From positions 1 to 40,554 of the forward strand of contig NZ_BBCC01000040.1 in assembly GCF_001311845.1 (NCBI RefSeq): a stretch of DNA of 40,554 nucleotides, written 5' to 3'. The notes under the pieces were generated by a model, which worked only from the letters and a program-made list of their open reading frames with translations, was not told the origin of the DNA and ran no database searches. The position numbers were made by a program, and so were the translations under genes. Source of the DNA: Desulfosarcina cetonica JCM 12296 (GTDB taxonomy: Bacteria; Desulfobacterota; Desulfobacteria; Desulfobacterales; Desulfosarcinaceae). Of the stretch, positions 1 to 8,175 are shown piece by piece (the stretch's first letter is position 1; every line of letters starts with the position of its first letter).

Positions 1-125
1 CCGGCCACGGCGCCGTCGGGCCAGAGCACCACGGTGGTGCCGGATGCGGCGGCCGCGTCCGTGTAATGCCCCACCAGCAGGCCGGGGACATCGGTCAGTC
101 CATTATTTTTGCCAGGTCGCTGCAT
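1..125 (-). CDS. P1 family peptidase (S58, DmpA-like), N-terminal fragment
   Basis: The window edge cuts this gene, leaving about 41 N-terminal codons. The reading begins MQRPGKNNGLTDVPGLLVGH and continues with a TTVVLWPDGA-like segment. The pattern 'LTDVPGxxVGHxTD....GTTVVL' is the hallmark N-terminus of the S58 (DmpA/BapA, L-aminopeptidase/D-esterase) family, which are autoprocessing Ntn-type hydrolases. The autocleavage site lies outside the window. The start is ATG at 125, with a GTG directly before it at 128; an in-frame stop lies just upstream at 134-132, so the start is bounded. No strong Shine-Dalgarno is visible. The family call rests only on this short N-terminal motif. Confidence 0.6.
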   Translation of the reverse strand, partial: MQRPGKNNGLTDVPGLLVGHYTDAAAASGTTVVLWPDGAVA

Positions 126-198
126 CACATTTTACATCCAGAAGGAAGGTAAGGCCGGGAATCGGATCGCGGGTGTCGTCAAGGCCGTTTTGCTGACC

Positions 199-564
199 TT
201 ACGACTGCGGATCGAGAAATCCGGATTCGAAGAGATCATCGGCTTTATTGTCGATGATACGGGAGAGTTCCAGGTAACGTTCCATCAGGGTGTAGGCATA
301 GGGTGTCAGGGTCGACCCCCCGCCCGCGCTGCCACCCTGGTTTTTTACCAGAAGGGGTTTCCCAAGGGCTTCCTCGGTAACCTTGATCTTGCCCCACACG
401 GCCCGGTAGCTCATTTTGAGTTCCTTGGCGGCCGAATTGAGCGAACCGCATTTTTCGATGGCTCTCAGGATGCGCATGCGTCCCAAGCCGAAAATGATCC
501 GCCCCTCCCGATCCACCAGCCAGACTTTTGATTTGACGAAGACTTTTCCGTTTTTCGCAGCCAT
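199..564 (-). CDS. ModE-like winged helix-turn-helix regulator
   Basis: This 121-residue protein matches the DNA-binding half of ModE and LysR-like regulators: 'GRMRILRAIEKCGSLNSAAKELKMSYRAVWGKI' is split here as an IEKCGSLNSAAKELKMSYR helix-turn-helix (about residues 36-55) followed by a KPLLVKNQGGSAGGGSTLT wing. The conserved 'GSxxxAAKxLxMSYrxaW' and 'GGxxGGgstLT' elements are both present. There is no C-terminal molybdate-binding (MOP/TOBE) domain, so it is the short ModE-N-only type, whose effector is unclear. The start is ATG at 564 with AGGAGGT four bases upstream. It lies upstream of the S58 peptidase on the same strand, about 70 bp apart. Targets cannot be read from the sequence. Confidence 0.85.
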   Translation of the reverse strand: MAAKNGKVFVKSKVWLVDREGRIIFGLGRMRILRAIEKCGSLNSAAKELKMSYRAVWGKIKVTEEALGKPLLVKNQGGSAGGGSTLTPYAYTLMERYLELSRIIDNKADDLFESGFLDPQS

Positions 565-656
565 CGCACCTCCTGTTGAATGGGCTCGCCATTCGGGCGA
601 ACGAATGAACGATAGCAGGCACGGAAAGCGGCAGCAAGGAAAAAGGTGGGGCGCTT

Positions 657-689
657 GACCGCCTCCTGGTGATTTTGCAGAAGGCGGTC
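657..689 (-). terminator. possible weak terminator hairpin after the aldehyde dehydrogenase
   Basis: GACCGCCT (657-664) pairs with AGGCGGTC (682-689), an 8-bp stem with a 17-base loop just downstream of the dehydrogenase stop on the minus strand. The nearest T-run on that strand comes only about 13 bases after the stem, so terminator function is doubtful. Confidence 0.3.
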
Positions 690-709
690 CATTCTAATCT
701 GGATGGGCC

Positions 710-2247
710 CTAAATATCGAAAACGATGCCCTGGGCCAGCGGCAGCTGAGTGCCATAATTGATGGTCGTGGTCTGGCGCCGCATATACCCCTTCCAGGCA
801 TCGGAACCGGATTCCCGACCGCCACCGGTCTCCTTTTCACCGCCAAAGGCACCACCGATTTCCGCACCGGAGGTGCCGATATTGACGTTGGCGAGCCCGC
901 AGTCCGAACCGGCGGCCGACAGGAACGCTTCGGACTCAAGCAGGTCCGTGGTGAAGATGGCCGAGGATAATCCCTGGGGCACGTCGTTTTGGATCGCGAT
1001 CGCCTGGTGGACATCCCCGCTGTAGCGGATCAGATAGAGAATCGGTGCAAAGGTTTCGCTTTGAACGATGCCGAAGTCGTTTTTGACTTCGCAAATCGTC
1101 GGCTCCACGTAGCACCCGGAGGCATACGTGTCGCCTTCGAGCACCTTGCCGCCGCAGAGGCGTTTGCCGCCTTGCTTGACGACCTGTTCGAGGGCCTGCC
1201 GGTAGGCTTCGACGGCTGCGCGGTCGATGAGCGGTCCCATGTGGTTCTTGGCATCCAGTGGAGAACCGATGCGCAGGTTGCCGTAAGCCTTGACCAGGCT
1301 GCCGCCAATTTGTCGTAGATGCTTTCGTGAACGATAATCCGGCGCGTGGTGGTGCACCGCTGGCCGGCCGTTCCCACAGCGCCGAAAACGATGGCCGGGA
1401 TCGCCATGGCCAGATCGGCGGTGGGGGTGACGATGATGGCATTGTTGCCGCCAAGCTCCAAAATGGTGCGTCCGAGTCGACTGGCCACCACTTGGGCGGC
1501 GTGACGCCCCACGCGGGTGGAGCCGGTTACCGAGACCAAGGGGATGCGCGAATCCTCGATCAGCCGTTGCCCGACGGTACTGCCGCTTCCCACCACCAGA
1601 GAAAAGAGGCCCTCGGGGACGACATCGGCATTGTCGCGCAGAACGTCGGCCAGGATGTGTTGGACGGCGATGGCGGAAAGCGGCGCCTTGGAAGAGGGCT
1701 TCCAGAGGATGGTGTCGCCGCATACGGTGGCCAGCATGGCGTTCCAGGACCATGGGGCCACCGGGAAGTTGAACGCACTAACGATGCCGACCACCCCCAG
1801 GGGATGATATTGGTCGTACATGCGGTGATCGCGCCTTTCCGATGCCATGGTGAATCCGTAAAGCTGCCGGGACTGCCCCAGGGCAAAGTCACAGACATCG
1901 ATCATTTCCTGAACTTCCCCCCATCCTTCCTGGAGGGATTTGCCCATTTCGTAGGAAACCAGCGTGCCCAAGGGCTCCTTGAAGCGGCGCAGTTGGATAC
2001 CGATCTGGCGGACGATGTCACCGCGTTTGGGCGCCGGGACCTGGCGCCACTTCAAAAAGGCGGCGTGCGCCGTCGCCGCCACCTGGTCGTATTCCCTTTC
2101 GGTGGCGGCGAAAACACTGGCGATGGTTTTCCCGTCCACCGGCGAAACCACCTCGATTGTATTGCCCTCCTCCGTTCCGAGCCAATTCAACCCGGTGGCA
2201 ACGCCCCTGTTTTTCCTTTCAATTCCAAGTGGTTTTAGAAAATCCAT
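710..2247 (-). CDS. ALDH7-type aldehyde dehydrogenase (aminoadipate-semialdehyde dehydrogenase-like), one frame break
   Basis: This is an NAD(P)-dependent aldehyde dehydrogenase of about 512 residues, closest in pattern to ALDH7 (antiquitin / piperideine-6-carboxylate dehydrogenase). It contains the [20 protein letters not shown] segment, 'WKPSSKAPL', the glycine motif GSTRVGR, the general base in LELGGNNAI, and the catalytic cysteine in [10 protein letters not shown]. The C-terminus has '[19 protein letters not shown]', typical of ALDH7 enzymes acting in lysine or aldehyde catabolism. The start is ATG at 2247 with GGAGGT just upstream; a longer reading exists but starts without a ribosome site. 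The frame breaks near 1303-1306: TTGGCGGC is read where TTGGGCGGC would give the expected D-K-L-G-G-S-L-V-K. The loss of one G looks like a sequence error rather than decay, because both halves are fully conserved. Confidence 0.85.
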
Positions 2248-2439
2248 GTGACCTCCAAGCGATCTTTTGATGTCAGCGCGGGCAAACAGAAGTGGCCGAG
2301 CCATCGCGGGTGTGCCGGCGCCATATTAAGATTAACACAAACGGGGACGGGTGCAACGGTATCATCGCCTTTCTGTCCCAAAAAGGAGACGACCAACCCG
2401 GGCCTTATGCTTTGTGGATCCACAGCCGATACCGGCAAC

Positions 2440-3549
2440 ATGAAGATGCCTGACCCCAGTTATTTGCCTGCGCGTGGTCTTACCCGCCGAGAAGTGTTGA
2501 TGATCGGTGCCATGAACCTGGCCGGATGGCTGCTTACGCCGACCCGCGGTTTGGCGGAGCGGCATGAAAACGATTTGGCGCTGGTAGCCAAAATCCCAGG
2601 GATGGCCGAGCGGGAAACCCCGCTCTTGATATTCAGAGAATTCATGGCCGATTCCGACGGCGAGGTGGAAGCGCATATCCGCAAAACGCTGCCCCAACGG
2701 CAGGCGCTCTTAACTCAAATCCGGGAAAGGTTCGAACTCAGGGAACCGCTCCGCTTTTCCGTCGAGGAAATCGAAGTCCGATTGATGTTTGTACCGCAGC
2801 CGGAGCTGCGCCAAGCGGTTGCCTATCATCGCTATTGCCTGGATATCACCGATTACCTGTTCGCCATGAACCGGATGGACAATTTCTATGCGGGAATCAC
2901 GGCTCCGAAAAAAGCCTATCCGCCGATTGCCGAAAAGGGGATTTCCGCCTTCATTGTCCACCGTTTAGCCAAGGTCTATCGGGCCATCTGCCGTTTTAGC
3001 GACGAATCCGGCCGAATCGCCAGCTATCGCGTTTCAGGCGCCATTTTTTCCAATCATCTGGGGGCGGTCGACCTTGATATCGAATTTCTCGATACGGAAA
3101 ATTTTCGCATGCAACGGCGGCCGTTTACCATCTGGCAGAGCAACTGCAGCGGACTTTTTCAGCTGATGGCGATTCCCGTGGAGGAGACGTTGCACTATTG
3201 TCTCGGCCACGCCACCGACCGGCAAATCAAAGGGGCTTTCAAGCAGATGCCAGGGTTGACGCTGGCGGCGGCCAAACAGGTGGCGGATGCGTGGATGTCG
3301 GTGGAAGAGGCGCTGGTGGGGGGCTTGGTGGATCGCGTTTTACAGCGTTACTGCACCCGGTATCAGGTGCTGCTCCCCGGGCTGGCTTTCACCCAAAAAC
3401 CGACCAAGATGCCCGATCTTGCACAGTACCGGTATCGCCGCCAGGGGATCGAACTGGTCAGACGTCTCGGTTTCCGTCGCAGCATCGACATGTACGTGGA
3501 TCATCCGGCCGTGTTCAAGGCACACCTCGACGACGTCGGCAAGGCTTGA
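2440..3549 (+). CDS. Tat-exported protein of unknown function
   Basis: About 369 residues that I do not recognise as a family. The N-terminus carries a twin-arginine signal: residues near 15-22 read LTRREVLMIG, then a hydrophobic stretch (AMNLAGWLL) and a probable cleavage after 'TRGLA'. The mature part is mixed alpha/beta with no membrane segment. Conspicuous pieces are a WQSNCSGLFQLMAIP segment and a 'PVEETLHYCLGHATDRQ' segment, which may hold functional residues, although it is not a canonical HExxH zinc site. The start is uncertain: ATG 2440 gives a normal Tat leader; ATG 2407 would add 11 residues; an AAGGAG at 2383-2388 is too far for either. It is divergent from the dehydrogenase upstream and stands alone. 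Confidence 0.75.
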   Translation: MKMPDPSYLPARGLTRREVLMIGAMNLAGWLLTPTRGLAERHENDLALVAKIPGMAERETPLLIFREFMADSDGEVEAHIRKTLPQRQALLTQIRERFELREPLRFSVEEIEVRLMFVPQPELRQAVAYHRYCLDITDYLFAMNRMDNFYAGITAPKKAYPPIAEKGISAFIVHRLAKVYRAICRFSDESGRIASYRVSGAIFSNHLGAVDLDIEFLDTENFRMQRRPFTIWQSNCSGLFQLMAIPVEETLHYCLGHATDRQIKGAFKQMPGLTLAAAKQVADAWMSVEEALVGGLVDRVLQRYCTRYQVLLPGLAFTQKPTKMPDLAQYRYRRQGIELVRRLGFRRSIDMYVDHPAVFKAHLDDVGKA

Positions 3550-3962
3550 TCGGCGTCCATCCGTTTTAAAAACATCGCCAAAAAAGATCGCCCCGGTTGG
3601 CGGTGCCGGGGCGATCTGAAGGACCCGTCTTTGTTGGGCGGAACCAGGGTTCGGCTTGGGGCGAAGCGAACCGAGGGTGATGCCTCTGGGGTGATATTCA
3701 CCGGGAAAGACATCGACGGGTTGGGCTCTGGCCGTAGCGACCTTTTCCAGGACCTGAAACCATCCACCCGGTTTACGGCTGTATTCAACCGGGGATTTGG
3801 AGGTCAGGGCAAACAGGACGCTGCCTGTTCGTCATATGCCGCACAGGAGGAATGCCGCATATCGGGCGCCGGCCTGGGCCGTGAACAGTTATCCCGCCCA
3901 GGAAATGCGGCGGACCCGCATTTCCGAACGGGGACGATCAATTCAATCAGCGACCACGCCGG
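3550..3962. other. gene-poor interval with hairpins
   Basis: No convincing gene is seen here. Apart from the terminator at 3580-3616 there is a 9-bp inverted repeat (GGAAATGCG / CGCATTTCC, 3901-3925) just downstream of the small HisKA-like gene. On the minus strand one frame stays open from about 3785 toward 3550, but it has no start with a ribosome site and no recognisable similarity. Confidence 0.5.
3580..3616 (-). terminator. Rho-independent terminator (minus strand)
   Basis: GATCGCCCCGG (3586-3596) and CCGGGGCGATC (3606-3616) form a perfect 11-bp GC-rich stem with a 9-base loop. On the minus strand it is followed immediately by six T residues (complement of the A-run at 3580-3585). It would end transcription arriving from the small HisKA-like gene or the kinase/regulator operon. 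On the plus strand the hairpin has no T-run but would still insulate the Tat-exported protein gene. Confidence 0.75.
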
Positions 3963-4190
3963 TCAAGATGGATCGATACGTTCCGACGGTCGCGTTAATT
4001 GTGCGAAGAGCCTGGTGAGCCGGTCGATTTCGTGCCGGATCAGGTCCAGAAAACGCTTGCGCTCATCATCCGGCAAGCCCGGATACTCGACCAAGAGCTC
4101 GGTCAGGGATCGTACCGATGCAAGGGCGTTAATCAGGTTGTGGCTGATCAACTGCCTGCCGGTTAGCGGTGCCGCTGGCCGCGAGTCCAT
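3963..4190 (-). CDS. small HisKA-like (phosphoacceptor helix pair only) protein
   Basis: This 75-residue protein consists of little more than one histidine-kinase dimerisation/phosphoacceptor module. The segment SHNLINALASVRSLTELL (about residues 16-33) resembles an H-box with His17 as candidate phosphoacceptor, and the second helix reads RFLDLIRHEIDRLTRLFAQL, a classical HisKA second-helix pattern. There is no ATPase domain, no sensor domain and no receiver. The gene looks genuine: AGAGGA lies 7 bases before ATG 4190 and a strong terminator follows. It sits downstream of a full kinase/NtrC-regulator pair across a 330-bp AT-rich gap. It could be a histidine phosphotransfer-like or kinase-interacting modulator, or the leftover of a kinase gene; no ATPase remnant was found downstream in other frames. 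Confidence 0.6.
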   Translation of the reverse strand: MDSRPAAPLTGRQLISHNLINALASVRSLTELLVEYPGLPDDERKRFLDLIRHEIDRLTRLFAQLTRPSERIDPS

Positions 4191-4209
4191 GCCGGATCCT
4201 CTTGGATGA

Positions 4210-4522
4210 CGAAATGCATGTAACTGTTGAATTTCAAATAATCAATGAATCGAATTCTAAAATGTACCAAAAGATGTGCCATTTATTGATAATTTTGATA
4301 ACCATCGGGAATATTTTAATTTAGATGTGTTTTGGGTGGACGGAAGGATTTCTTTAATACAAAAATAATTGTAGTCTGGTGCCTTTTCATGCAGAAAGTT
4401 CATTATAATAGGCGGCTATATTTCGAATACAACCTATTTTGTGATTACAATATTTATTGTCGGTGGCGGGCTTCGAATATTGCCGGATAGCTGAAATAAT
4501 GTCCTGCTGGGACCGATGGCGG
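4210..4522. other. AT-rich intergenic region
   Basis: About 310 bases, markedly more AT-rich than the surroundings, with no reading frame of interest. It separates the NtrC-type regulator from the small HisKA-like gene and holds the sigma-54-like site listed at 4266-4281. Confidence 0.6.
4266..4281 (-). promoter_or_regulatory. candidate sigma-54 (-24/-12) promoter
   Basis: On the minus strand the bases read TGGCACATCTTTTGGT. The -24 element TGGCAC is perfect and the spacing from GG to the -12 doublet is the required ten bases, but the -12 doublet is GG instead of the invariant GC. It lies about 75 bases before the ATG of the small HisKA-like gene and faces it. The neighbouring NtrC-family regulator is a sigma-54 activator by its GAFTGA loop, which raises the prior. 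Confidence 0.4.
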
Positions 4523-5938
4523 TCAATTCGTGCGATTTTTTAACCGTTTGCTGAGTGCCTGTTGGGAAATGCCCAGTAATCGGGCGGCCCTGGATTGATT
4601 GCCGTCGCTACGGCGCATGGCTTCCTCGATGAGGAGCTGATTGGCTTCTTTGAGGGTCGGTAAGCGATGGGTAAAGCGGAGCATCGGTTCGCTGTCCGAG
4701 GGGGGGCTTTGCGGCGCTTCGCCGGGGGCGGGCAGGTTGCCCATGTGGGCCATGAAGGAATCGCTGGAGAGCGTTTCCCCCCGGTGACGGCTGACGGCAT
4801 CGAAAATCATGGCTTCCAGTTCACGAATATTTCCGGGGTAGCTATAGCCGCCAAGCAGGCGCAAAAGATCGCGGGGCACCGTGGGCGAAGCCTTTTTCAA
4901 CTGCTTGGCCGAACGGGCCAGAAAATGGTCGAACAACAGGGGAATGTCATCCAGACGCTCCCGCAAGGGGGGGATGACGATGCGGTGGGTCTGGAGACGG
5001 TAGTTGAGATCCTTGCGAAAGCGCCCTTCACGCAAAAGTTCGGACAATTGCTGATTGGTCGCCGTAATGATCCGGGTATTCGCCAGGCGGGGTTCGTCGG
5101 AGCCCAGGGCAAAATACTCGTTTTCCTGCAAAAGACGCAGGAGCTTGACCTGGGAGGCCTGGGGCAGATCGCCGATTTCGTCGAGAAAGAGGGTCCCCCC
5201 ATCGGCCTGTTCGATCAAGCCGCCACGCGGCAGGTCGGCACCGGTAAACGCGCCCTTGACATGGCCGAACAGCGTGTCGGAGAAGACCGTGTCGTCAAGG
5301 CCGGCGGCATTCACGGCAATGAATTTCCCTTTCAGCCCACTTAATCGGTGGATCGTCCGCGCGATCAGCTCCTTGCCCACACCGGTCTCGCCTTCGATGA
5401 GGACGGGTTGTGCCGTGGTGGCGATGGACTCCACGTAGCGGAACAGGTTCAGCATTTTCTCATTTTGGGTGATGATGCTGGCAAATGCTTCCGGTTGCTC
5501 CAGTTCTTTTTTCAGAATGTGCCGGCGCAGGGAGAGATTCTCGCGTCGCAGTTCCTGAAAGGCCGCCGCCCGGTTGACGGCGGTGATCAATCGATCCGCC
5601 TCGACGGGTTTGACGATGTAATCGAAGGCGCCGGCTTTGATGCAGCGCACGGCGGTTTCCACATCCAAGGCACCGGTGACGATAATCACCGGAATATTCG
5701 GGTATTCTCGGCAAATCGCATCGAGCAGCCGATGACCGTCCACATGGGGCATGTTGAGGTCCAGCAGCATGAGTTCGATGGGCGCATCCGCCAGAATGCG
5801 CATCACCTCGCGGCTGTCTTGGCAGGTAATCGTATGGTTCAAGCCGGCGATCTGCAGGGTGGTGTCAATGGCCAGCAGGATGGAGGCTTCATCATCGACG
5901 ATAAGGATCGGACGGGGCGGATTGAGGGGCAGGTTCAT
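4523..5938 (-). CDS. NtrC-family sigma-54-dependent response regulator
   Basis: 471 residues with the full three-domain architecture. The receiver domain (about 9-125) has the acidic pair D15/D16, phosphoacceptor D60 in LMLLDLNMP, T88 and K110. The AAA+ activator domain (about 150-385) has Walker A GETGVGKE (183-190), the sigma-54 contact loop GAFTGA (229-234) and Walker B GGTLFLDEIGDL. The C-terminal Fis-type helix-turn-helix ends with 'NQSRAARLLGISQQALSKRL'. It should activate sigma-54 promoters after phosphorylation by the kinase encoded directly upstream, whose stop codon overlaps this start (ATGA, 5938-5935), so the two are translationally coupled. All motifs needed for activity are present. 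Confidence 0.95.
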   Translation of the reverse strand: MNLPLNPPRPILIVDDEASILLAIDTTLQIAGLNHTITCQDSREVMRILADAPIELMLLDLNMPHVDGHRLLDAICREYPNIPVIIVTGALDVETAVRCIKAGAFDYIVKPVEADRLITAVNRAAAFQELRRENLSLRRHILKKELEQPEAFASIITQNEKMLNLFRYVESIATTAQPVLIEGETGVGKELIARTIHRLSGLKGKFIAVNAAGLDDTVFSDTLFGHVKGAFTGADLPRGGLIEQADGGTLFLDEIGDLPQASQVKLLRLLQENEYFALGSDEPRLANTRIITATNQQLSELLREGRFRKDLNYRLQTHRIVIPPLRERLDDIPLLFDHFLARSAKQLKKASPTVPRDLLRLLGGYSYPGNIRELEAMIFDAVSRHRGETLSSDSFMAHMGNLPAPGEAPQSPPSDSEPMLRFTHRLPTLKEANQLLIEEAMRRSDGNQSRAARLLGISQQALSKRLKNRTN

Positions 5939-7458
5939 TTACGATCTCCATTTGTCGCTTCAACGGACCGGCGGCCGGCCAGGGGGAAAAACACACTTAC
6001 GGTGGTACCGGTTTCGGGTACCGATTCGAAAATCATCTCGCCGCCATGATCCCGGACAATGCGGTCGGAAATGGCCAGGCCCAGACCGGTGCCACCCGCT
6101 TCCCGCCGGGTGGTGAAAAATGGATCGGTAATTTGCTTCAATACCGTCCCATCGATGCCAACCCCCTCATCACGGATGCAAAAAACGACCCTGTCGTTCC
6201 CGGCGGTTGAACGGGTGGTGATGGCGATGGCCCGATCCCGGTCCGGCAATGCCTGGCAGGCATTCACCACGAGGTTGATGACCACCTGCTCGACCCGTTG
6301 GGCGTTGCCCCTGAAAACGGGCAAGCCGGATTGGTAGTCCACGGAAAAATTCCGGGTCGACTTCTTGATCAGGTTGGTGGTCAGGACCACGGCTTTTTTG
6401 ATGACATCGTTCAGGTCCACCTGATCCTTCATGGCGGAGGGGTTGTCCCTGGAGAAGTCCTTCAGATCGGCAACGATGTTGCGCACCCGCCGGGCATCGT
6501 CCGTGATGCCGGTAAGCATCTGGGGGATGCGATCACGGATCCGACTGAATCGGGCGGCCCCGACCTGAAAATCCCCATGCTGCTGCTGATGCGCATCCAA
6601 AATCGGGATGATGGCCTCCCATGTGCGTCCCAAATTGGGGGCGTTCAAAAGGATCGATGTAATCGGGTTGTTGATTTCATGGGCCACGCCCGAGACCAGG
6701 GTGCCCAGGGAGACCATTTTCGCGGCCTGGAAGAGCTGCTCCTGTTTAACCCGCGCCATCTCCTCGGCCTGTCTTTTTTCGCCGGTGACCTTGATGCCAT
6801 GCCAGACGATATGCACCGACAGCAAAATGATCAGCAGCAGGATCCAGAGGCAGATAAAGGTCGTCTTGCGCGTAATGGCCGATATCTGGGCGTGCACATC
6901 GCCCACATAAATGCCGGTACCGATGATCCAGCCCCAGGGGGCGAATCCTTTGACATATGAAATTTTGGGGACAATGCGGGTGGGATCGTCCATCCACTGC
7001 CATTGATAATCAACATAGCCGGCCCCGTTATTACGCACCGTATTGACGAAATCGACAAACAGCCGCTTTCCCGAAGGATCGGTGAAATTCGAAATATCCT
7101 TGCCCTCAAGATCGGGGCGGTAGGGGTGCATGATCATCCGCGGCTGCATGTCGTTGATCCAGAAATAGTCTTTCTGATCATACCCATAACGCAATCCGCG
7201 GATATGGTGGATGGCCTGCTGCTGGGCTTCCCGGCGGGTCAAGTGCCCTTCCTGTTCCTGCCGGGCAAAATCGTCCAGGCTGCTCCAGGCCGATGCCACC
7301 AATTCGCGGATGACCTCGCGTTTGCCCTCCAGCAGCCGTTCTTTCATTTCAGGCAGGATCAACAGAAAGATCGTCAGGATGAACAGCAGCACGGTCAGGA
7401 CCACCGGCAGAAAGATACGAATGGGAATTTGACCGAGCATGTGGCTGACTTGCTTCAT
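5935..7458 (-). CDS. Cache-domain sensor histidine kinase
   Basis: About 507 residues. Two transmembrane helices (roughly 13-35 and 199-220) flank a periplasmic single-Cache (sCache_2-like) domain containing RYGYDQKDYFWINDMQPRMI and a WGWIIGTGIYV end. A short linker leads to the HisKA box with phosphoacceptor H260 in SGVAHEINNPITSILLN. The HATPase domain shows the N-box NLVVNACQA, G1 DEGVGID and G2 GGTGLGLAI. It is a classical membrane sensor kinase for a small extracytoplasmic ligand, and the overlapping NtrC-type gene is its partner. The start is taken at ATG 7458 because it puts the first membrane helix near the N-terminus; the upstream extension to 7569 is unsupported. Ligand unknown; Cache domains often bind organic acids or amino acids. 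Confidence 0.93.
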   Translation of the reverse strand: MKQVSHMLGQIPIRIFLPVVLTVLLFILTIFLLILPEMKERLLEGKREVIRELVASAWSSLDDFARQEQEGHLTRREAQQQAIHHIRGLRYGYDQKDYFWINDMQPRMIMHPYRPDLEGKDISNFTDPSGKRLFVDFVNTVRNNGAGYVDYQWQWMDDPTRIVPKISYVKGFAPWGWIIGTGIYVGDVHAQISAITRKTTFICLWILLLIILLSVHIVWHGIKVTGEKRQAEEMARVKQEQLFQAAKMVSLGTLVSGVAHEINNPITSILLNAPNLGRTWEAIIPILDAHQQQHGDFQVGAARFSRIRDRIPQMLTGITDDARRVRNIVADLKDFSRDNPSAMKDQVDLNDVIKKAVVLTTNLIKKSTRNFSVDYQSGLPVFRGNAQRVEQVVINLVVNACQALPDRDRAIAITTRSTAGNDRVVFCIRDEGVGIDGTVLKQITDPFFTTRREAGGTGLGLAISDRIVRDHGGEMIFESVPETGTTVSVFFPLAGRRSVEATNGDRK

Positions 7459-7730
7459 GGTTGGTGTGCCCTTCACGATTGCGGCGTGGGTAACGCCTTG
7501 CGGTTGCCATGCCTTGCCGGGTTCGGTAGAGGTGAAGCTTACCCGATTAGCGCTGAAAATCAATTGCAAATTGAGGCTTGCGCGTGACCGGCGCGATGGT
7601 TGGGGCCCCAGTGGGGCTTGTTCCGCGCCAACGGGAATGCTATGGACGAATCAGATGAATTGAGGCGCCGGCCGCCTGTGGCCGTCCTCGATCAGCGGCG
7701 TTCACCTTTCAACCGCCATGGAGTCAAGCC

Positions 7731-8135
7731 ATGCCCAAAAAGAAATCCAATGGTTCGGATCAACTCTCCCGGGTGGTCGCCGATGCGCGTCGCCACATGC
7801 AGGAGCGGGAGAAGACGTACCGCGAGAAAGCCTTGAAACTGTTCCCGCATGTCTGCGGCCGCTGCGGCCGCGAGTTCAGCGGCAAACAACTGCGGGAACT
7901 GACCGTCCATCATCGCGACCACAACCACGACAACAATCCACCCGACGGCAGCAACTGGGAGCTGTTGTGTATCTATTGCCACGACAACGAACACGGTCGT
8001 CTCGAAGTGGCCGAATCCTACGACAACAGCCGGTCAACGCGCGAGACGTCTGAATCCGATTTTTCCCAGCGTCCCTTTGCCGCCTTGGAAGCGTTGCTGA
8101 AAAGCAAAACCGACGGCGGTCCGGAGGGCAAATAG
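7731..8135 (+). CDS. yajD: HNH endonuclease-like protein YajD
   Basis: 134 residues closely following E. coli YajD, an HNH-fold protein of unknown cellular role. The signature runs from HVCGRCGREF (Cys42 and Cys45) through RELTVHHRDHNHDNNP (HNH histidines 60-61) and DGSNWELLCIYCHDNEH (Cys80, Cys83, His84, His88). The four cysteines would hold a structural zinc and the histidines a catalytic metal. The C-terminus has the 'RPFAALEALLKSK' tail typical of the family. GGAG lies about 7 bases before ATG 7731. It is a single-gene unit, and nothing in the neighbourhood suggests a restriction or phage role. Confidence 0.9.
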   Translation: MPKKKSNGSDQLSRVVADARRHMQEREKTYREKALKLFPHVCGRCGREFSGKQLRELTVHHRDHNHDNNPPDGSNWELLCIYCHDNEHGRLEVAESYDNSRSTRETSESDFSQRPFAALEALLKSKTDGGPEGK

Positions 8136-8175
8136 GACTGCCCCTACGCCATGGGATGATGCGCGCAAACAGCTG

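Noticed and set aside
1327..2238. 303-codon plus-strand frame opposite the aldehyde dehydrogenase
   Set aside because: Antisense shadow without similarity; His/Gly/Arg-rich composition typical of complementary-strand translation.
3631..4209. 192-codon plus-strand frame covering the small HisKA-like gene
   Set aside because: No ribosome site or similarity, and it overlaps a terminator and the better-supported minus-strand gene.
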